A DNA stretch of 64,000 nt, from assembly GCA_002794785.1 (NCBI GenBank), contig NBBA01000006.1, positions 1,984,001 to 2,048,000 of the forward strand, in the 5' to 3' direction. Below are positions 1 through 10,679 of the stretch, piece after piece. The number at the start of each line of letters is the position of its first letter. Position 1 is the stretch's first letter. The position numbers were made by a program, and so were the translations under genes. The notes under the pieces were generated by a model. That model worked only from the letters and a program-made list of their open reading frames with translations, was not told the origin of the DNA and made no database searches. The stretch is from Coniferiporia sulphurascens (Eukaryota > Basidiomycota > Agaricomycetes > Hymenochaetales > Hymenochaetaceae).

Positions 1-868
1 CATGACCCACAATGGAAAATAAAGCTGCCTCATCAAGGCCCTGGGTCATCGCTGTGTGGACATTATACCGCTTGTCCAGTGCCTTTAGCAATTCTGGAAT
101 ATCTTTGTTAATATTTAAATAATGTGCCAGAATCTTGTCTGGTATTGTGCATAATATGCCATTATAAATGGCAGTATGGGCAACTAAGTGCTCTGTTGCT
201 GGTGGTGTTGTTAAAAGATTGCTGTAACCGGCACTTTCGACAGCTGTGGTGATCCTGAAGATCCACATTTTGTAGTTGTTTGGCCTGAGTTGATCGATGC
301 CATCAAAAAACTTGAGAAGGTTGGTGGCGGTGTTGGACATGTCTGAATTGTCCTCTTCTGTGTCAGATTCTTGCCAACCATCAGACAGATCAGGGGGCTC
401 ACTTGGTTCTTTTTCTTCTTTTTCTTTTTCTGTTGTTTCTTCAGTTTCTTCCTGTTTAATAAAGGGGTTGTTATTTTTAAATTGATCTTTTTGTTCATTA
501 TTTAATGAGTTATACATATGGAGACGATTGCTTATTTCGACTGCATTGCCGGAATCGGATATACCATTATATTCAGCTAGTCTTCTCATATCATCATAAA
601 AAGTAGCTCTTACCGCAAGTTTTTGAATTTGGGTTAGCTTTTCGTAATCTTCAATTCTTGTTTTTAGTTCATTTTTACTTCCTGTAGAAGGTATTAATAA
701 TGTATCAGCTTTTATTATTAATGCGACATGCTCATTTAGAGATTTCTTTTTGCTTATAATTTTTCGTAATTCAGGTAACGTAGTTGCCTGCGTAAATTTG
801 GCTCCTATTTCAGTGCCTTCTTTCCTTAACTCTGTGAGTTCTAACTGCTCATGCGCTTGGGTTTGAGA
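1..868 (-). CDS. Copia-type gag-like ORF, partial (runs off the window)
   Basis: An open frame of about 289 codons runs from just after a TGA at 869-871 to base 1 with no stop and no in-frame ATG near its beginning. It has a Lys/Glu-rich N-terminal part with a SAP-like stretch, an acidic low-complexity run near residues 125-160, and then a part resembling UBN2/copia gag: a LLKFFDGIDQLRPNNYKMW-like opening, followed by LAHYLN and LLKALDKRYN segments. Such proteins coat retrotransposon RNA in virus-like particles. An ATG lies just upstream at 871-873 but is out of frame by one base, so the copy may carry a small indel at its start or begin differently. Assignment rests on motif memory, not on a search. 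Confidence 0.6.
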
Positions 869-955
869 TCATGTTTCTCTGTCACCACTAGGCAATTTCT
901 GTTAGTAAATTGATGAAAATCGTGATCGCCAGATCAACAGATTAGCAAGATCGAC

Positions 956-1603
956 ATGGCAAGACCTGTAACTCTAATCGATACCAGGAACCTATGCCAA
1001 TGCTGTAAAGATGCAGATCAAGTAGCATGGAAAGCTTTTAATATTGCATGCACAACAGTAGGACAGAATGCAGGATACGACAACTGTCAAATTACATTTG
1101 ATCATACTACAAGGGAACAACAAGTGGCAGAAAGGCTAGAAGTAATAATTGAACATAGAGCAACTATGTTCTCATATCAATTGAATAGATATGTAATCAG
1201 TGCTTACACATGAACCAAGATTTATAATCAGCCACATAATGAATTATGTTATCAAAGGGCAGTTATTACATCAACCGATTATGCAGAAGCAGCACACCAA
1301 ATAGTTCATACTATCAATAAACAATTACAAGAACAACTATTTGCATACAAGGCCAACTTCACAGCCAAAGGACACACAACAGTAGATCGAAAGGAACCAA
1401 ACCAAAGACAGGAGTTAGTACCAATAGATAAAGAGATTATAATATGGTGGTTCAATGATGAACCTTCATATAGAATCACACCTGGGTATAGCAGGATAAT
1501 GAATATAAACACTATAGGGCCTGAGGAGCTCTTTATGCCAATAGACAATAGGACACCAGAACAAACCCCTTTCAATGAAGCAATGGAAATGACTCAATCT
1601 TAG
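956..1603 (+). CDS. ORF carried inside the LTR, split by one in-frame TGA (unknown function)
   Basis: Starting at ATG 956, 85 codons are open up to TGA at 1211-1213. The same frame then stays open for about 129 further codons and ends at TAG 1601-1603. The first part holds a cysteine pair (LCQCC) and a segment on TREQQVAERLEVI; the second part (KEIIIWWFNDEPSYRI, PEELFMPIDNRTPEQTP) has ordinary protein-like composition. It sits in the U3 half of the LTR, upstream of the TATA box, so it would be present in both LTRs of a complete element. I do not recognise the family. It could be a captured host fragment, a relic of an internal ORF swallowed by the LTR, or a real accessory protein with stop readthrough. 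Confidence 0.4.
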
Positions 1604-2061
1604 TCTACAGTAATAAGTAACAAGCCACAACAAGATAAGATTAAGAAAGCTAGCATAATTGCTGAGCCACACAAGTATATCTAAGTGTTTGGCTAAGAAT
1701 AGCCAATGGAAGCAGGGCGATCAATTAAAGATGTGATTGATGGGAGCCAAGTACAGCGCATTGCACAGCAGAACCAATTAGGAAATAAGGAGAAGCATCA
1801 TAGGTATAGTAGTATCCAAGAATGGTTAACTTAGGTATTGTACTATATGACTCAATGGAAACTCAGAGGAGGTTCTAGCATAAGATAAAGATAGCATGGT
1901 AGGCTGTAGAATGTACTGGAATATGTAACTGACTCATAAGAAGCTAAGAATAGTAAATAGCATGTACAGGATTGTACCAGAACATTCTTATGACTTATAA
2001 AGTGAGAGTAGTATGTTGTAGTAGCTACTGGAACATAGTAAATAGGCTACAACATGTAGGG

Positions 2062-2069
2062 TATAAAAG
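2062..2069 (+). promoter_or_regulatory. LTR TATA box
   Basis: TATAAAAG lies in the solo LTR about 180 bp before its 3' end. The mirror copy is at 2494-2501 on the minus strand. This fits an RNA polymerase II promoter with the R region starting some 25-35 bp downstream. The two LTR promoters face each other across a 72-bp spacer. Confidence 0.6.
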
Positions 2070-2317
2070 CCCAACGTAAAATTGCAGTAAAAAGCAGTTT
2101 AATTCATCTCTTGTCTCTTACCACCATCATCAGCTCTAACACTCTAGCGAGTGAAGGGTAACAAGCCTACCCTAAACTAACTAGTATTACTGTGTGAATC
2201 TGTTATCACTTGTTTCAATCCCTTACTCAGGGAGCGAATCTAACAATTTCAATCCTGATGCCTGTGACATTGTATATCAAAATTTCAATATTTATGTTGC
2301 ACTTATGCAATGGGAGC

Positions 2318-3663
2318 TGTTAGATTCGCTCCCTGAGTAAGGGATTGAAACAAGTGATAACAGATTCACACAGTAATACTAGTTAGTTTAGGGTAGGCTT
2401 GTTACCCTTCACTCGCTAGAGTGTTAGAGCTGATGATGGTGGTAAGAGACAAGAGATGAATTAAACTGCTTTTTACTGCAATTTTACGTTGGGCTTTTAT
2501 ACCCTACATGTTGTAGCCTATTTACTATGTTCCAGTAGCTACTACAACATACTACTCTCACTTTATAAGTCATAAGAATGTTCTGGTACAATCCTGTACA
2601 TGCTATTTACTATTCTTAGCTTCTTATGAGTCAGTTACATATTCCAGTACATTCTACAGCCTACCATGCTATCTTTATCTTATGCTAGAACCTCCTCTGA
2701 GTTTCCATTGAGTCATATAGTACAATACCTAAGTTAACCATTCTTGGATACTACTATACCTATGATGCTTCTCCTTATTTCCTAATTGGTTCTGCTGTGC
2801 AATGCGCTGTACTTGGCTCCCATCAATCACATCTTTAATTGATCGCCCTGCTTCCATTGGCTATTCTTAGCCAAACACTTAGATATACTTGTGTGGCTCA
2901 GCAATTATGCTAGCTTTCTTAATCTTATCTTGTTGTGGCTTGTTACTTATTACTGTAGACTAAGATTGAGTCATTTCCATTGCTTCATTGAAAGGGGTTT
3001 GTTCTGGTGTCCTATTGTCTATTGGCATAAAGAGCTCCTCAGGCCCTATAGTGTTTATATTCATTATCCTGCTATACCCAGGTGTGATTCTATATGAAGG
3101 TTCATCATTGAACCACCATATTATAATCTCTTTATCTATTGGTACTAACTCCTGTCTTTGGTTTGGTTCCTTTCGATCTACTGTTGTGTGTCCTTTGGCT
3201 GTGAAGTTGGCCTTGTATGCAAATAGTTGTTCTTGTAATTGTTTATTGATAGTATGAACTATTTGGTGTGCTGCTTCTGCATAATCGGTTGATGTAATAA
3301 CTGCCCTTTGATAACATAATTCATTATGTGGCTGATTATAAATCTTGGTTCATGTGTAAGCACTGATTACATATCTATTCAATTGATATGAGAACATAGT
3401 TGCTCTATGTTCAATTATTACTTCTAGCCTTTCTGCCACTTGTTGTTCCCTTGTAGTATGATCAAATGTAATTTGACAGTTGTCGTATCCTGCATTCTGT
3501 CCTACTGTTGTGCATGCAATATTAAAAGCTTTCCATGCTACTTGATCTGCATCTTTACAGCATTGGCATAGGTTCCTGGTATCGATTAGAGTTACAGGTC
3601 TTGCCATGTCGATCTTGCTAATCTGTTGATCTGGCGATCACGATTTTCATCAATTTACTAACA
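2318..3663 (-). repeat. 5' LTR of the retrotransposon (1346 bp)
   Basis: On the minus strand this begins TGTTAG at 3663 and ends CTAACA at 2318. A TATAAAAG box lies at 2494-2501 on the minus strand, leaving roughly 180 bp of R-U5 and a very long U3. Its flanks (3664-3668 AATGA, 2313-2317 GGAGC) do not match each other, as expected if it is the 5' LTR of a longer element rather than a solo LTR. It is collinear with the inverted copy at 900-2245 along the whole length: paired coordinates always sum to 4563 wherever I checked, so there is no net indel. Confidence 0.8.
2960..3607 (-). CDS. Second, identical copy of the LTR-borne ORF
   Basis: This is the mirror image of 956-1603 in the 5' LTR, with the same internal TGA (3351-3353 on this strand). 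Because the two LTRs are identical, the copies give no independent evidence for selection. Confidence 0.4.
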
Positions 3664-4234
3664 ATGACAGAAAACACCTCCTGGCACAGAAACTATTTAA
3701 ATAAATTATTTTCGGAGTAACCCACTCAGTTTCATTCTGGAACCTGCCATTATTAGAGATACTATGCCCATTCTTGGTTATTTCATTGCATTTTACGGAC
3801 TTATTCCCGATTACATAATAGAGTCTAGTTTCCCTGCCTGCATAACCCTCTGTATTGCATAGACTGACCCTTCCACTGACCCCTATACCATATGAGAAGT
3901 TTGACTGTACATCTTCCAGAAAGAACAACAGTAACAGGAATCAGACCTTGAGCAGGGTGGATGAAAATCTGAATTCAGGCCCTCTTGGGCATGACAAAAG
4001 TGCATTTTCTCAGCCACAGCATGGCCTAATTAGGAATTATCTCAGTGGTGTCATGGGTGTGCAAAGGACCAGAATGTATGACAAATGCCCTGGATTCTTG
4101 TATATTTTTTTGCTGCTGGACCAGTGCTTGTGGCATATCAAGTATTTTACTGAGCATTCTGAGTGTACTTTACCTTGGGTGTATAAGTTTTTCGAGATAT
4201 AAAAAATGTGTTGGGTGGTGTCAAAATATGAAAT
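3664..4234. other. AT-rich stretch without a recognisable gene
   Basis: Short frames are present on both strands (for example 3650-3928 minus and 3855-4202 plus), but none shows a recognisable domain. At 4054-4068 there is a 15-bp sequence, TGGGTGTGCAAAGGA, repeated in the same orientation at 12414-12428, just outside the right-hand TATATAG repeat. Confidence 0.5.
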
Positions 4235-4400
4235 ATCATCAGGAAAAACCCAAAATGCTATATAGTACTATATAACACTATATAATTAAAATAGGGCCCA
4301 TAGGTAAAATAGGTTAATTCAGCCCTTCTTGATCATATATAGTACTATATAGTACTATATAGTAGGCCCCCTTACTATATAGCACTATATACTATATAGC
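4235..4400 (+). repeat. Left TATATAG-rich inverted repeat
   Basis: The segment begins ATCATCAGGAAAAACCCAAA, runs into TGCTATATAGT and then into many imperfect CTATATAGTA units up to about 4400, followed by CTATTT-type runs to about 4540. The reverse complement of 12121-12410 shows the same order: ATCATCAGGAAAAGCCCAAA, TGCTATATAGT, CTATATAG units, then CTATTTTT runs. The shared order and the near-identical outer 30 bp make a common origin clear. Confidence 0.65.
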
Positions 4401-4410
4401 CCCCTTTCTC

Positions 4411-5985
4411 CACTATTTTGTACTATTTTCCAACTATTTTTCACTATATTGTGTCTACTTTCAGCTATTTTCTCACTATTTACAGCTATCTTCTATGATT
4501 TTCTGGCTATTTCTGACTATATCTGACTATTTCCCACTATATCTGACTGATAATCTCCCTGATGCTGGTCATATGGTTGATCACATTCTTTGTCTAGTCC
4601 TTTCAGAGAAAATATGTTCTATTTAGTTATAATATACAGACATCCAACTCTTCAAGTCAGGTGTATGTAAGTAATACTTAAGAGAAGCATAAAAGCTAGC
4701 AAATCAGTGGTCATTGGGACCAAAACATCCTAAGCAACTATAAAAAGAAACATTCTATGGGCATGGTAGCAGGATCTGTCACTAAAGTCTTGTTGATGAG
4801 AGCATAACTAAATCAGCTATAAAGAGATGTTCAACAGATTTGTGAAACATTACTTACCTACATAAGTAGACCTTCTGGATGTTCAACTGGTATGGTGGAT
4901 GAATCCAAGAGTCAGTCAAAATAAATGGAAAGAATTACATCATAGAATGTTTAAAAATGTGATATGCACTGGTGACAATGGTAAGGCTATTTGGGAAAGC
5001 AGTGCCAAAGTCAAATGAGGGACAGGCTAGATATAGCTTTGATGATGTACTCCCAAGGACATGCAAACCAACAAGCATGATAAGCATTGGGTCCTTTTGG
5101 GAGGAAGAAGTAATGGAGCAGAAATCTGAAATTAAGAGATGATGCATTGCAAGCATGTTATGTGGGAGTGAATATGGAGAGGAGAAAGTAGTTTTATCTA
5201 TCAATCTCCTTCTCCACTTCCCAAGACATATTTTTATGATCTAGGATGACCAAAATCCCAAATGTGGAATATTTGCAAATGGGATGATGGTGGTAAAAGG
5301 AAAAGAAGCAGAAGACCCTGAGTCCAATTTATAGAAGTTTGTCACATGTTGTCACATGACAGGCAAATACCTACAAACAGGGACATATTAGGAACTAGTT
5401 CTCACACATTGCATAAGCCTGCCTGGTTTGTTTACTACTTGAGTGTATTGTTGTAAGCACTTATTTGGCAGTGCCTCTGTTTTGCCATCTCCATCCTCTG
5501 TCCTTTTGCTATAGCCACTTTATTCCAACATTTTTTGCCACCACTGCTTCTGCTGATGCATCAGCAACTTGCTGTTGCTGCTGCTCAAGCAACTCAGGCA
5601 AGTCACCAGCTTTGAGTCTGTGTGTCACTGCATTGCAATAGCTTTCTCCTCATAATAGTTGTCAATCTGGATCCTTCCATCTGTTAGATTGTATAAGCTA
5701 TAGCTGCAACATACTAATACACTACATGCACCAATAAGCATTTTCCCACCATGTAGCTTAAAGGCACTATGTGCTGTGACCAGAGTTACACTTTGTGTGC
5801 AGAGCTGTCCACCAAGTTTTCCTTGTTCAATGAAATAGTCTTTTTCAGGCTGGGTCACATTAAGCTTAAAAGCCAGTAAATTATGGTGGAAGTAGTACAA
5901 GGAATCCAAGACCAGGCCCATCCATGCACAGACCACCAGCAAAAATAATAATCCTTCTCTTCCCCACCCACAGGCCACAACCCCC
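4411..5985. other. AT-rich, apparently non-coding interior of the element
   Basis: CTATTT-type runs continue to about 4545. The rest is AT-rich with many stops in all frames. A minus-strand frame at 5625-6125 overlaps the start of the CCR4 fragment and shows no recognisable domain. No RNA gene was seen. Confidence 0.5.
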
Positions 5986-5989
5986 AACA

Positions 5990-7463
5990 ACAACACGTGC
6001 TTGCGCAGACCTCGCCTCCAGGTGTCCTGGGCCCGATCATGTCCCGGCACTGGCAGCAGCAGCTGCTCAAGTATGACGTTCGTGTGCCCATTTATTTCTT
6101 TGTGCCGTGTTTGTGTTCGACTCATATGCGTCCTTGTCTGTGGCTTGCATCAGATGATCCGTGCCTCCAGATCTCCGTTCCACCGAGCATGACAGAGTGC
6201 GCTGGCCGCTCGGCCAACGATCGAGTCCGCTATCACAATAATCGATCCAAACCACGTAAAGCCGCCTCCTGACACCAAGGAGGAGGGCTTGGGGCCTGAG
6301 AACGATAATGGGAATGGAGAGGACCGTACTCCGGAAAGTCACCCTTCTTCGACCGCAGTGCTTGTTGCACCTGCGCCATGGTCGTCGACCATGCATGCTC
6401 CGGAAAACTCCTGGTCTTCGCTGGATATGGGTGGGATTAGCCTTAAGAACATCCCGCGCAGTTCGGGCCTTTCGTCCTTCACCTCCTTTCAGAACCTTTA
6501 CCTTAATCGCGATTCACAACGCCCTCCGAACGATCCCTCCTGAAGTTGCGCGGCTCAGGCAACTGGAGCTTCTCGACCTTTCTGGAAACGCATTGCGGGT
6601 TATTCCGCCTGAGCTCGGCATGCTAACGAATTTGAAAGAGCTCTATCTGTTTGACAACCATCTTGTTACACTTCCGTATGAACTAGGAACTCCGCACCAG
6701 CTTCGGACCATCGGTATTGAAGGCAAGCCGCTCTGTCCTGACATGAAAGAGATTGTGCAGAGGGACGGGTCACCGGCGCTCATTGCATTCCTCAATAATT
6801 CAGCACCGCCACCGAAACCAACACCGAAACCGCCACCGCCACGAATGTGGCAAATGCTTCGGACGGAGGCAAAGCGAAAGGCACAGGAGGCCGACCCTAA
6901 TGTCAAAACTGTCACCGCTCGTTGTTACAATATTCTGTGCGAGAGATGCGTAACGGAGAGGCTGTACGGGTATACGCCGAAGAAAGCACTTGAGTGGTCA
7001 TATCGCAAGGAACTCATCACGGATGAAATCCGGAGCTACAACTCGGACTTCATATGCTTACAAGAAATAGGTGTGGCGCAATATGGGGACTTCTTCTTGC
7101 ATCACCCTTCAGAATGTGGTTATGAAGGTGTGTACTGGCACAAGGCGAGGGCAAATGCGATGGAGGATTTGCAACGGAGATTGGTAGATGGATGTGCTAT
7201 ATTCTATAAGTCAGCCAAGTGCGTAACCTGCCCTTTTTGTGGTAGCCGGCTTTAACGAGCATGTTGTTTCCAGATACCAACTCATAAAGAAGCAGCTCAT
7301 CGAGTCCCGCCGCATCGCAATGCAGCGTTCGGGCTTCAAGAAAACGGATGATGTGTTCAATCGTGTACTCCAGCGGGATGACATCGCTATTATCGGTCTC
7401 TTTGAAAGTAAGGCAACTGGATCGCGTTTCATCGTCACCAACGTGCACATATTCGAGGAGTAG
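5990..7463 (+). pseudogene. CCR4: CCR4 deadenylase fragment (leucine-rich repeats plus truncated EEP domain)
   Basis: CCR4 is the Mg-dependent exonuclease of the CCR4-NOT complex that shortens mRNA poly(A) tails in the cytoplasm. Visible pieces in order are: an N-terminal SPPGVLGP and WQQQLLKYD motif; an intron ending at 6151; a basic stretch with RASRSP; SLDMGGISLKNIP; leucine-rich repeats (LELLDLSGNALRVIPPELG, LKELYLFDNHL); a Pro-rich linker; then the EEP nuclease start with CYNILCERC, YGYTPKKAL and FICLQEI, the last carrying the metal-binding Glu. After an intron (7218-7273) comes VAMQRSGFKKTDD-like sequence, ending at NVHIFEE. Breaks are a TGA at 6190-6192 where the family has Arg, an extra 7 bp near 6507 that shifts the frame, and loss of the rest of the EEP domain after about 7463, including later catalytic residues. 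It is not functional as a nuclease. Confidence 0.85.
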
Positions 7464-8337
7464 GTGCCAAGAGCTTCGTAGAACTGGGGCGATTGGTCCA
7501 TGCATCGTCGTCAAACCCACTAACAACCGGTACAGCGGAACTGGCTCTCGGGGGGCATGTAAGGGTACTCATCGGGGAGGCAACAAGTGTCACAGCTGGG
7601 CTACCGTGGCGATTGATTTGTTCTGACGCAGTTGTGACGAAAAGGAGGTCAACAGGTGCTGGAGGCGTGTTCTTGGACAAGTCACTTGCAATGCTACCCC
7701 GGCATCAGAAAGCGTACAGCGCCTGAATAGCCTGCCCAGGGTGCGGCGCAGCGTGATTCTGGGGGCTCAGCCCGAGCATGTCCTGGATCTGCTCCGGCAA
7801 GTAGTCCTTCGATCCATGGAACATGTACACCTTTGTGCACACTGTGTAGCCAAGCTTGTGTACTTGGGTATGTAATCACGTTAGAATTCAATTGTGAGCA
7901 AAAAGCAAATGAACGACACATGTACCATTGTCCCGAATGTAATAAGTCCGACAAGTGTGTTTGGGGGTAACATCCCAACAGCCACAGCAAGCGGACCACG
8001 GAGCACTGTGAGGTACTCCCTCCTCATTGAGACATGTACCAGCAACTAGGCGGGACCTGTGCAGGGCGCACAAGCGTGTACTTGATTGTTGTGTACTTTG
8101 GGAGCAACTCCGCAGGGAGGTTTGTGTTGGAGACGTCCCTGTAGTGGGGTGGGAATGTGTTTCACTGTAGGCAGAATGGGCAGATCCATAGCTTACCGCA
8201 GACGTCGATTTGGCTGTGCAGGACAGAGGGGGGAAGGAATATGCTGTTGGCACATATGTGGTGCATGTTGACGAGGTCTGTGGCTGTGGGAATTGAGTAA
8301 CTTATTAGGAAAAAATAAGAAAAATTCACTTGCTTTC
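7464..8337. other. Unassigned stretch, possibly more captured fragments
   Basis: Plus-strand frames look partly protein-like, for example [18 protein letters not shown] near 7790-7850 and VGTYVVHVDEVCGCG near 8240-8295. They are short, interrupted and not recognisable. They probably derive from other host genes, in line with the rest of the tract. Confidence 0.35.
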
Positions 8338-8620
8338 ACTGGGCTTGAACCCAGGACTTGGCCCTCCTACCACAGCAGCTGGGGGAAACCCACAAAAAAC
8401 ATAAGATAAAATAAAGAAAAATGGGAATTGGGGTGGCATTTTCATACCTACTCAATACCATATGTGCTGCAGTTAAGCATAGGTCCACCACCTTACATAG
8501 TATCTGCTGCCAATCCCAGTAGCAGATGCATAAGGGTTCAGAAACCTGAAAGCACCTGACTCTATGCGAGCCTCAATATGGTTCGGAAACCGCTCAACCA
8601 CTGAGCCATTCAGGCCATGA
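8338..8620 (-). repeat. Possible tRNA-derived SINE
   Basis: The minus strand begins with GGCCTGAATGGCTCAGTGG followed by TTGAGCGG, a good RNA polymerase III A-box context (about 8618-8590). A GGGTTCAAGCCC sequence inside a CTGGG/CCAG stem lies at 8341-8352, as in a tRNA T-arm B-box. The spacing, about 250 bp, is far too long for a tRNA, so this is either a SINE body with a second tRNA-like unit or two degraded tRNA-like sequences. It sits between the CCR4 and VPS35 fragments. Confidence 0.35.
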
Positions 8621-8715
8621 AATTTCTTCAAAATCCATCCCCTATGACTACCTCACTGACCTAATTTCCATTTACAGCCATGCTTTCTAATTAACATTAC
8701 TGGGTTTAGATTATA

Positions 8716-9311
8716 GACTCAAATGAAGTCAATCGCCCGGAGGAGATCGACCAGCTCATGGACGCGCTCAAGGGCGCCAGCACTATGCTCGCCAAGCTGT
8801 GCACCTCCTCGCTCTCCCCAAAGCAATACTACGAATTGTGTACATGCGCAGTCTCCTGCTGTTCCATCTCCCGATGCCGCAGCACTAACGCGCGTCCTCC
8901 TCCAACGCAGACATGGCCGTGTTCGACGCCCTCCGGCACCTCACTAATTACCTCTATGACGCGCACACGCAGGGGAAGCACCACCTTGCCAACCTCTATG
9001 AGCTCGTTCAATATGCAGGCAACATCGTCCCGCGTCTGTACCTTATGATCACCGTCAGTGCCGTCTACATGTCTATCCCCAACGCACCCATCAAGGAGAT
9101 CATGAAGGACATGATGGAGATGTCACACGGCATACAGCACCCTGCCCATGGTCTCTTCCTCCACCACTACCTCAGCGGACAGTCCTGGGATAACCTCCCT
9201 GTAGGCGACGACAAGGGGTACGTGTCCTACCCCCGCTCTGATCCCTGACCTCATTTCCACTTTCACAGCCCTGTCGGAAACCTGCCAGACTCGATCATAC
9301 ACCAGGTGTGC
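8716..9311 (+). pseudogene. VPS35: VPS35 fragment A (retromer core subunit)
   Basis: VPS35 is the scaffold of the retromer cargo-recognition complex on endosomes. This piece corresponds to the N-terminal PRLYLL region of the family: MDALKGASTMLAKL, LSPKQYYEL, then after an intron (from about 8840 to 8910) MAVFDALRHLTNYLYDAH, LYELVQYAGNIVPRLYLMIT and a helix on MKDMMEMSHGIQHP. A further intron (9220-9270) leads to PVGNLPDSIIHQ. Introns have canonical ends. There is no start and no upstream exon, and the sequence leaves the VPS35 register at 9311, where a GTGTGC donor should lead to the next exon. The continuation reappears at 10326. Confidence 0.85.
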
Positions 9312-9820
9312 TGATGCCGACTGGTGCTGACGGCGACGATGGTGATGATGGCGATGACAAAGGGGGAAAGGGAGACAAAAAGTAAAAGAACAGCTACAGA
9401 CATCTCATCAAGAGCATTCCAGGTGCTTTGCTCGTTTGATTCTTGGTCGTGCGATGCAATTTACACTTTCGTGAATCAGGTAAACACTTGGCGAAAGCAA
9501 ATGGCGAGCGGCACTTGCTTCGGGTTTTCAGTTTGTCAAGGTGGATACTGAGGACCTCACCACTCGTGCTGTCCAAATTTAGTCGTACTACAATCCTCAT
9601 CCCGCCACATTGTCATCCCACCTACCCGGGGTGCGTGGACGTGCTCACGACCGTATATCAGGCCTTGCTACATGCCGTGTTAAAGATATGGTCTACCCCC
9701 CCTCCCATGTCCGCAACTCAATGTTGTATTGCTCGTCGCTTTCATTTGGGGCGTTCTCGACAACCTACCATCGGCATCTACTACCTCAACCAGGCACCTG
9801 CACAATCTTGTGTTGTTTGG
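9312..9820. other. Unassigned stretch between VPS35 fragment A and the MON2 fragment
   Basis: Includes a plus-strand frame with [19 protein letters not shown] near 9625-9690, followed by [13 protein letters not shown] and [14 protein letters not shown] (9732-9850). These look like real protein segments broken by frame changes. The source gene was not identified; the second part may belong to a further captured gene. Confidence 0.35.
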
Positions 9821-10315
9821 CGAGTTCATTGTTGACATTGTCTGGGCTGTGGTTGCGGAGCTGGACGAGCTCTTTGGAGATGTCCTCCAGGCCTATCAGG
9901 GTCTTGCAAACGTTGCTGGCATGCTCGGCCTTGCAACGCTGCGGGATGCGTTCCTTACAAGTCTTGCAAAGTTTGCGATTACTGCGTGTGTCGTTCAGAG
10001 TATCGATGCGTACGTTGAATCGCCGACACCGTGGTCGTCCAGTGCATTGCAAGACGGCTTTAACGTCTTTGCGGGCAGCGCAGCCGCTACACAGCCACCG
10101 GGACTGTCTGAGCGTAACATGGTGTGCTTGAAAGTATTTGTCTCAAGTGCACTGTTCCTGGCAGGCAGTCTTGGCCCCGCATGGTACCACGTGCTTGAAG
10201 CCCTACAAAATGCGGAGTATGTACTCACCACAAAGGGCCAGAATGCTTTGGGAGCAAATCGTTTGTTGGCATTGGGTGTTGGTACGGGTTCCAGTCCTGT
10301 GAGTAGGTCTGTTTC
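9821..10315 (+). pseudogene. MON2: MON2 (Golgi/endosome trafficking scaffold) fragment
   Basis: MON2 is a large Arf-GEF-related scaffold of the trans-Golgi and endosomes. The open frame contains an [16 protein letters not shown] segment, [29 protein letters not shown], then [20 protein letters not shown] and [12 protein letters not shown], which match the central conserved region of fungal MON2 as I know it. The frame is open across this part but has no start and merges without a stop into VPS35 sequence at about 10326. It is inserted between two halves of VPS35, so it is not a functional gene here. Confidence 0.7.
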
Positions 10316-10325
10316 AGCACCGGCA

Positions 10326-10484
10326 GGCTTGATCGCGTTCGAGCTCACCAACTTTATAGAAATTGACAAGCTCTGGGTACGGCTGCAGCACCAAGGACAT
10401 TTCCGCAACTGCGAGAAGTGCGAGATGGAGCAATGCAAGCCGCGTATCCTCGTCGGTACCAACCTTGTATCTAGGAGCAGCTGA
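10326..10484 (+). pseudogene. VPS35: VPS35 fragment B
   Basis: This is the direct continuation of VPS35 fragment [21 protein letters not shown] and [15 protein letters not shown] lead to RILVGTNLV, which in the family is followed by the next helical repeat. Here the frame ends at TGA 10482-10484. Several conserved Arg codons have become Cys (CEKCEME where the family has Arg), consistent with C-to-T change. The junction with MON2 lies in the same open frame. Confidence 0.8.
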
Positions 10485-10679
10485 GCGACTACAAGATTCA
10501 CACTGCAACTTTTGCAGACCCCTCGACGGGTAACCCAGAAGGTGCACCGATGTGTGGCAGATTGCAAGACGCCGAAGCGACGTGGTGGACAACCTGGAGA
10601 CGATGGTTACACACGCTATTGCAAAGTGTGCAGGAGCTGCCGGCCGCGCAAAGAGGCACTGCAAGTGCAACCCAGAAGC

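Larger units (their letters stand above)
900..2245 (+). repeat. Solo LTR of the same family, inverted, with ATTTC target duplication
   Basis: It begins TGTTAG at 900 and ends CTAACA at 2245, with a direct 5-bp repeat ATTTC immediately outside both ends (895-899, 2246-2250). It is the reverse complement of 2318-3663. A TATA box (TATAAAAG, 2062-2069) fixes the transcriptional direction as plus. A full-length element probably inserted here into the leader of its relative and then lost its interior by LTR-LTR recombination. The identity of the two LTRs implies that both insertions are young. Confidence 0.8.
1..3663 (-). mobile_element. Ty1/copia-like LTR retrotransposon, 5' part, interrupted by an inverted LTR
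   Basis: The element reads leftward. It starts with a 5' LTR (2318-3663), continues into 72 bp of leader (2317-2246), is interrupted at 900-2245 by an inverted copy of the same LTR, and resumes at 899 with a gag-like ORF that leaves the window at base 1. The interrupting LTR is flanked by ATTTC at 895-899 and 2246-2250, the 5-bp duplication expected of an LTR-element insertion, so the leader and the gag region were once contiguous. The LTRs end in TGTTAG and CTAACA. The rest of the element (pol, 3' LTR) lies outside the window. Copia rather than gypsy is inferred only from the gag-like sequence. Confidence 0.75.

Noticed and set aside
900..3663. The large palindrome as an assembly or amplification fold-back artefact
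   Set aside because: The left arm has its own 5-bp target duplication and the element logic is coherent, so a biological origin is preferred. Long reads should still confirm it.
4252..4400. The TATATAG units as a CRISPR array
   Set aside because: Units are short, imperfect and without unique spacers; the genome is eukaryotic.
5625..6125. A 166-codon minus-strand ORF
   Set aside because: Overlaps the CCR4 fragment start, is half antisense to it, and shows no recognisable domain.
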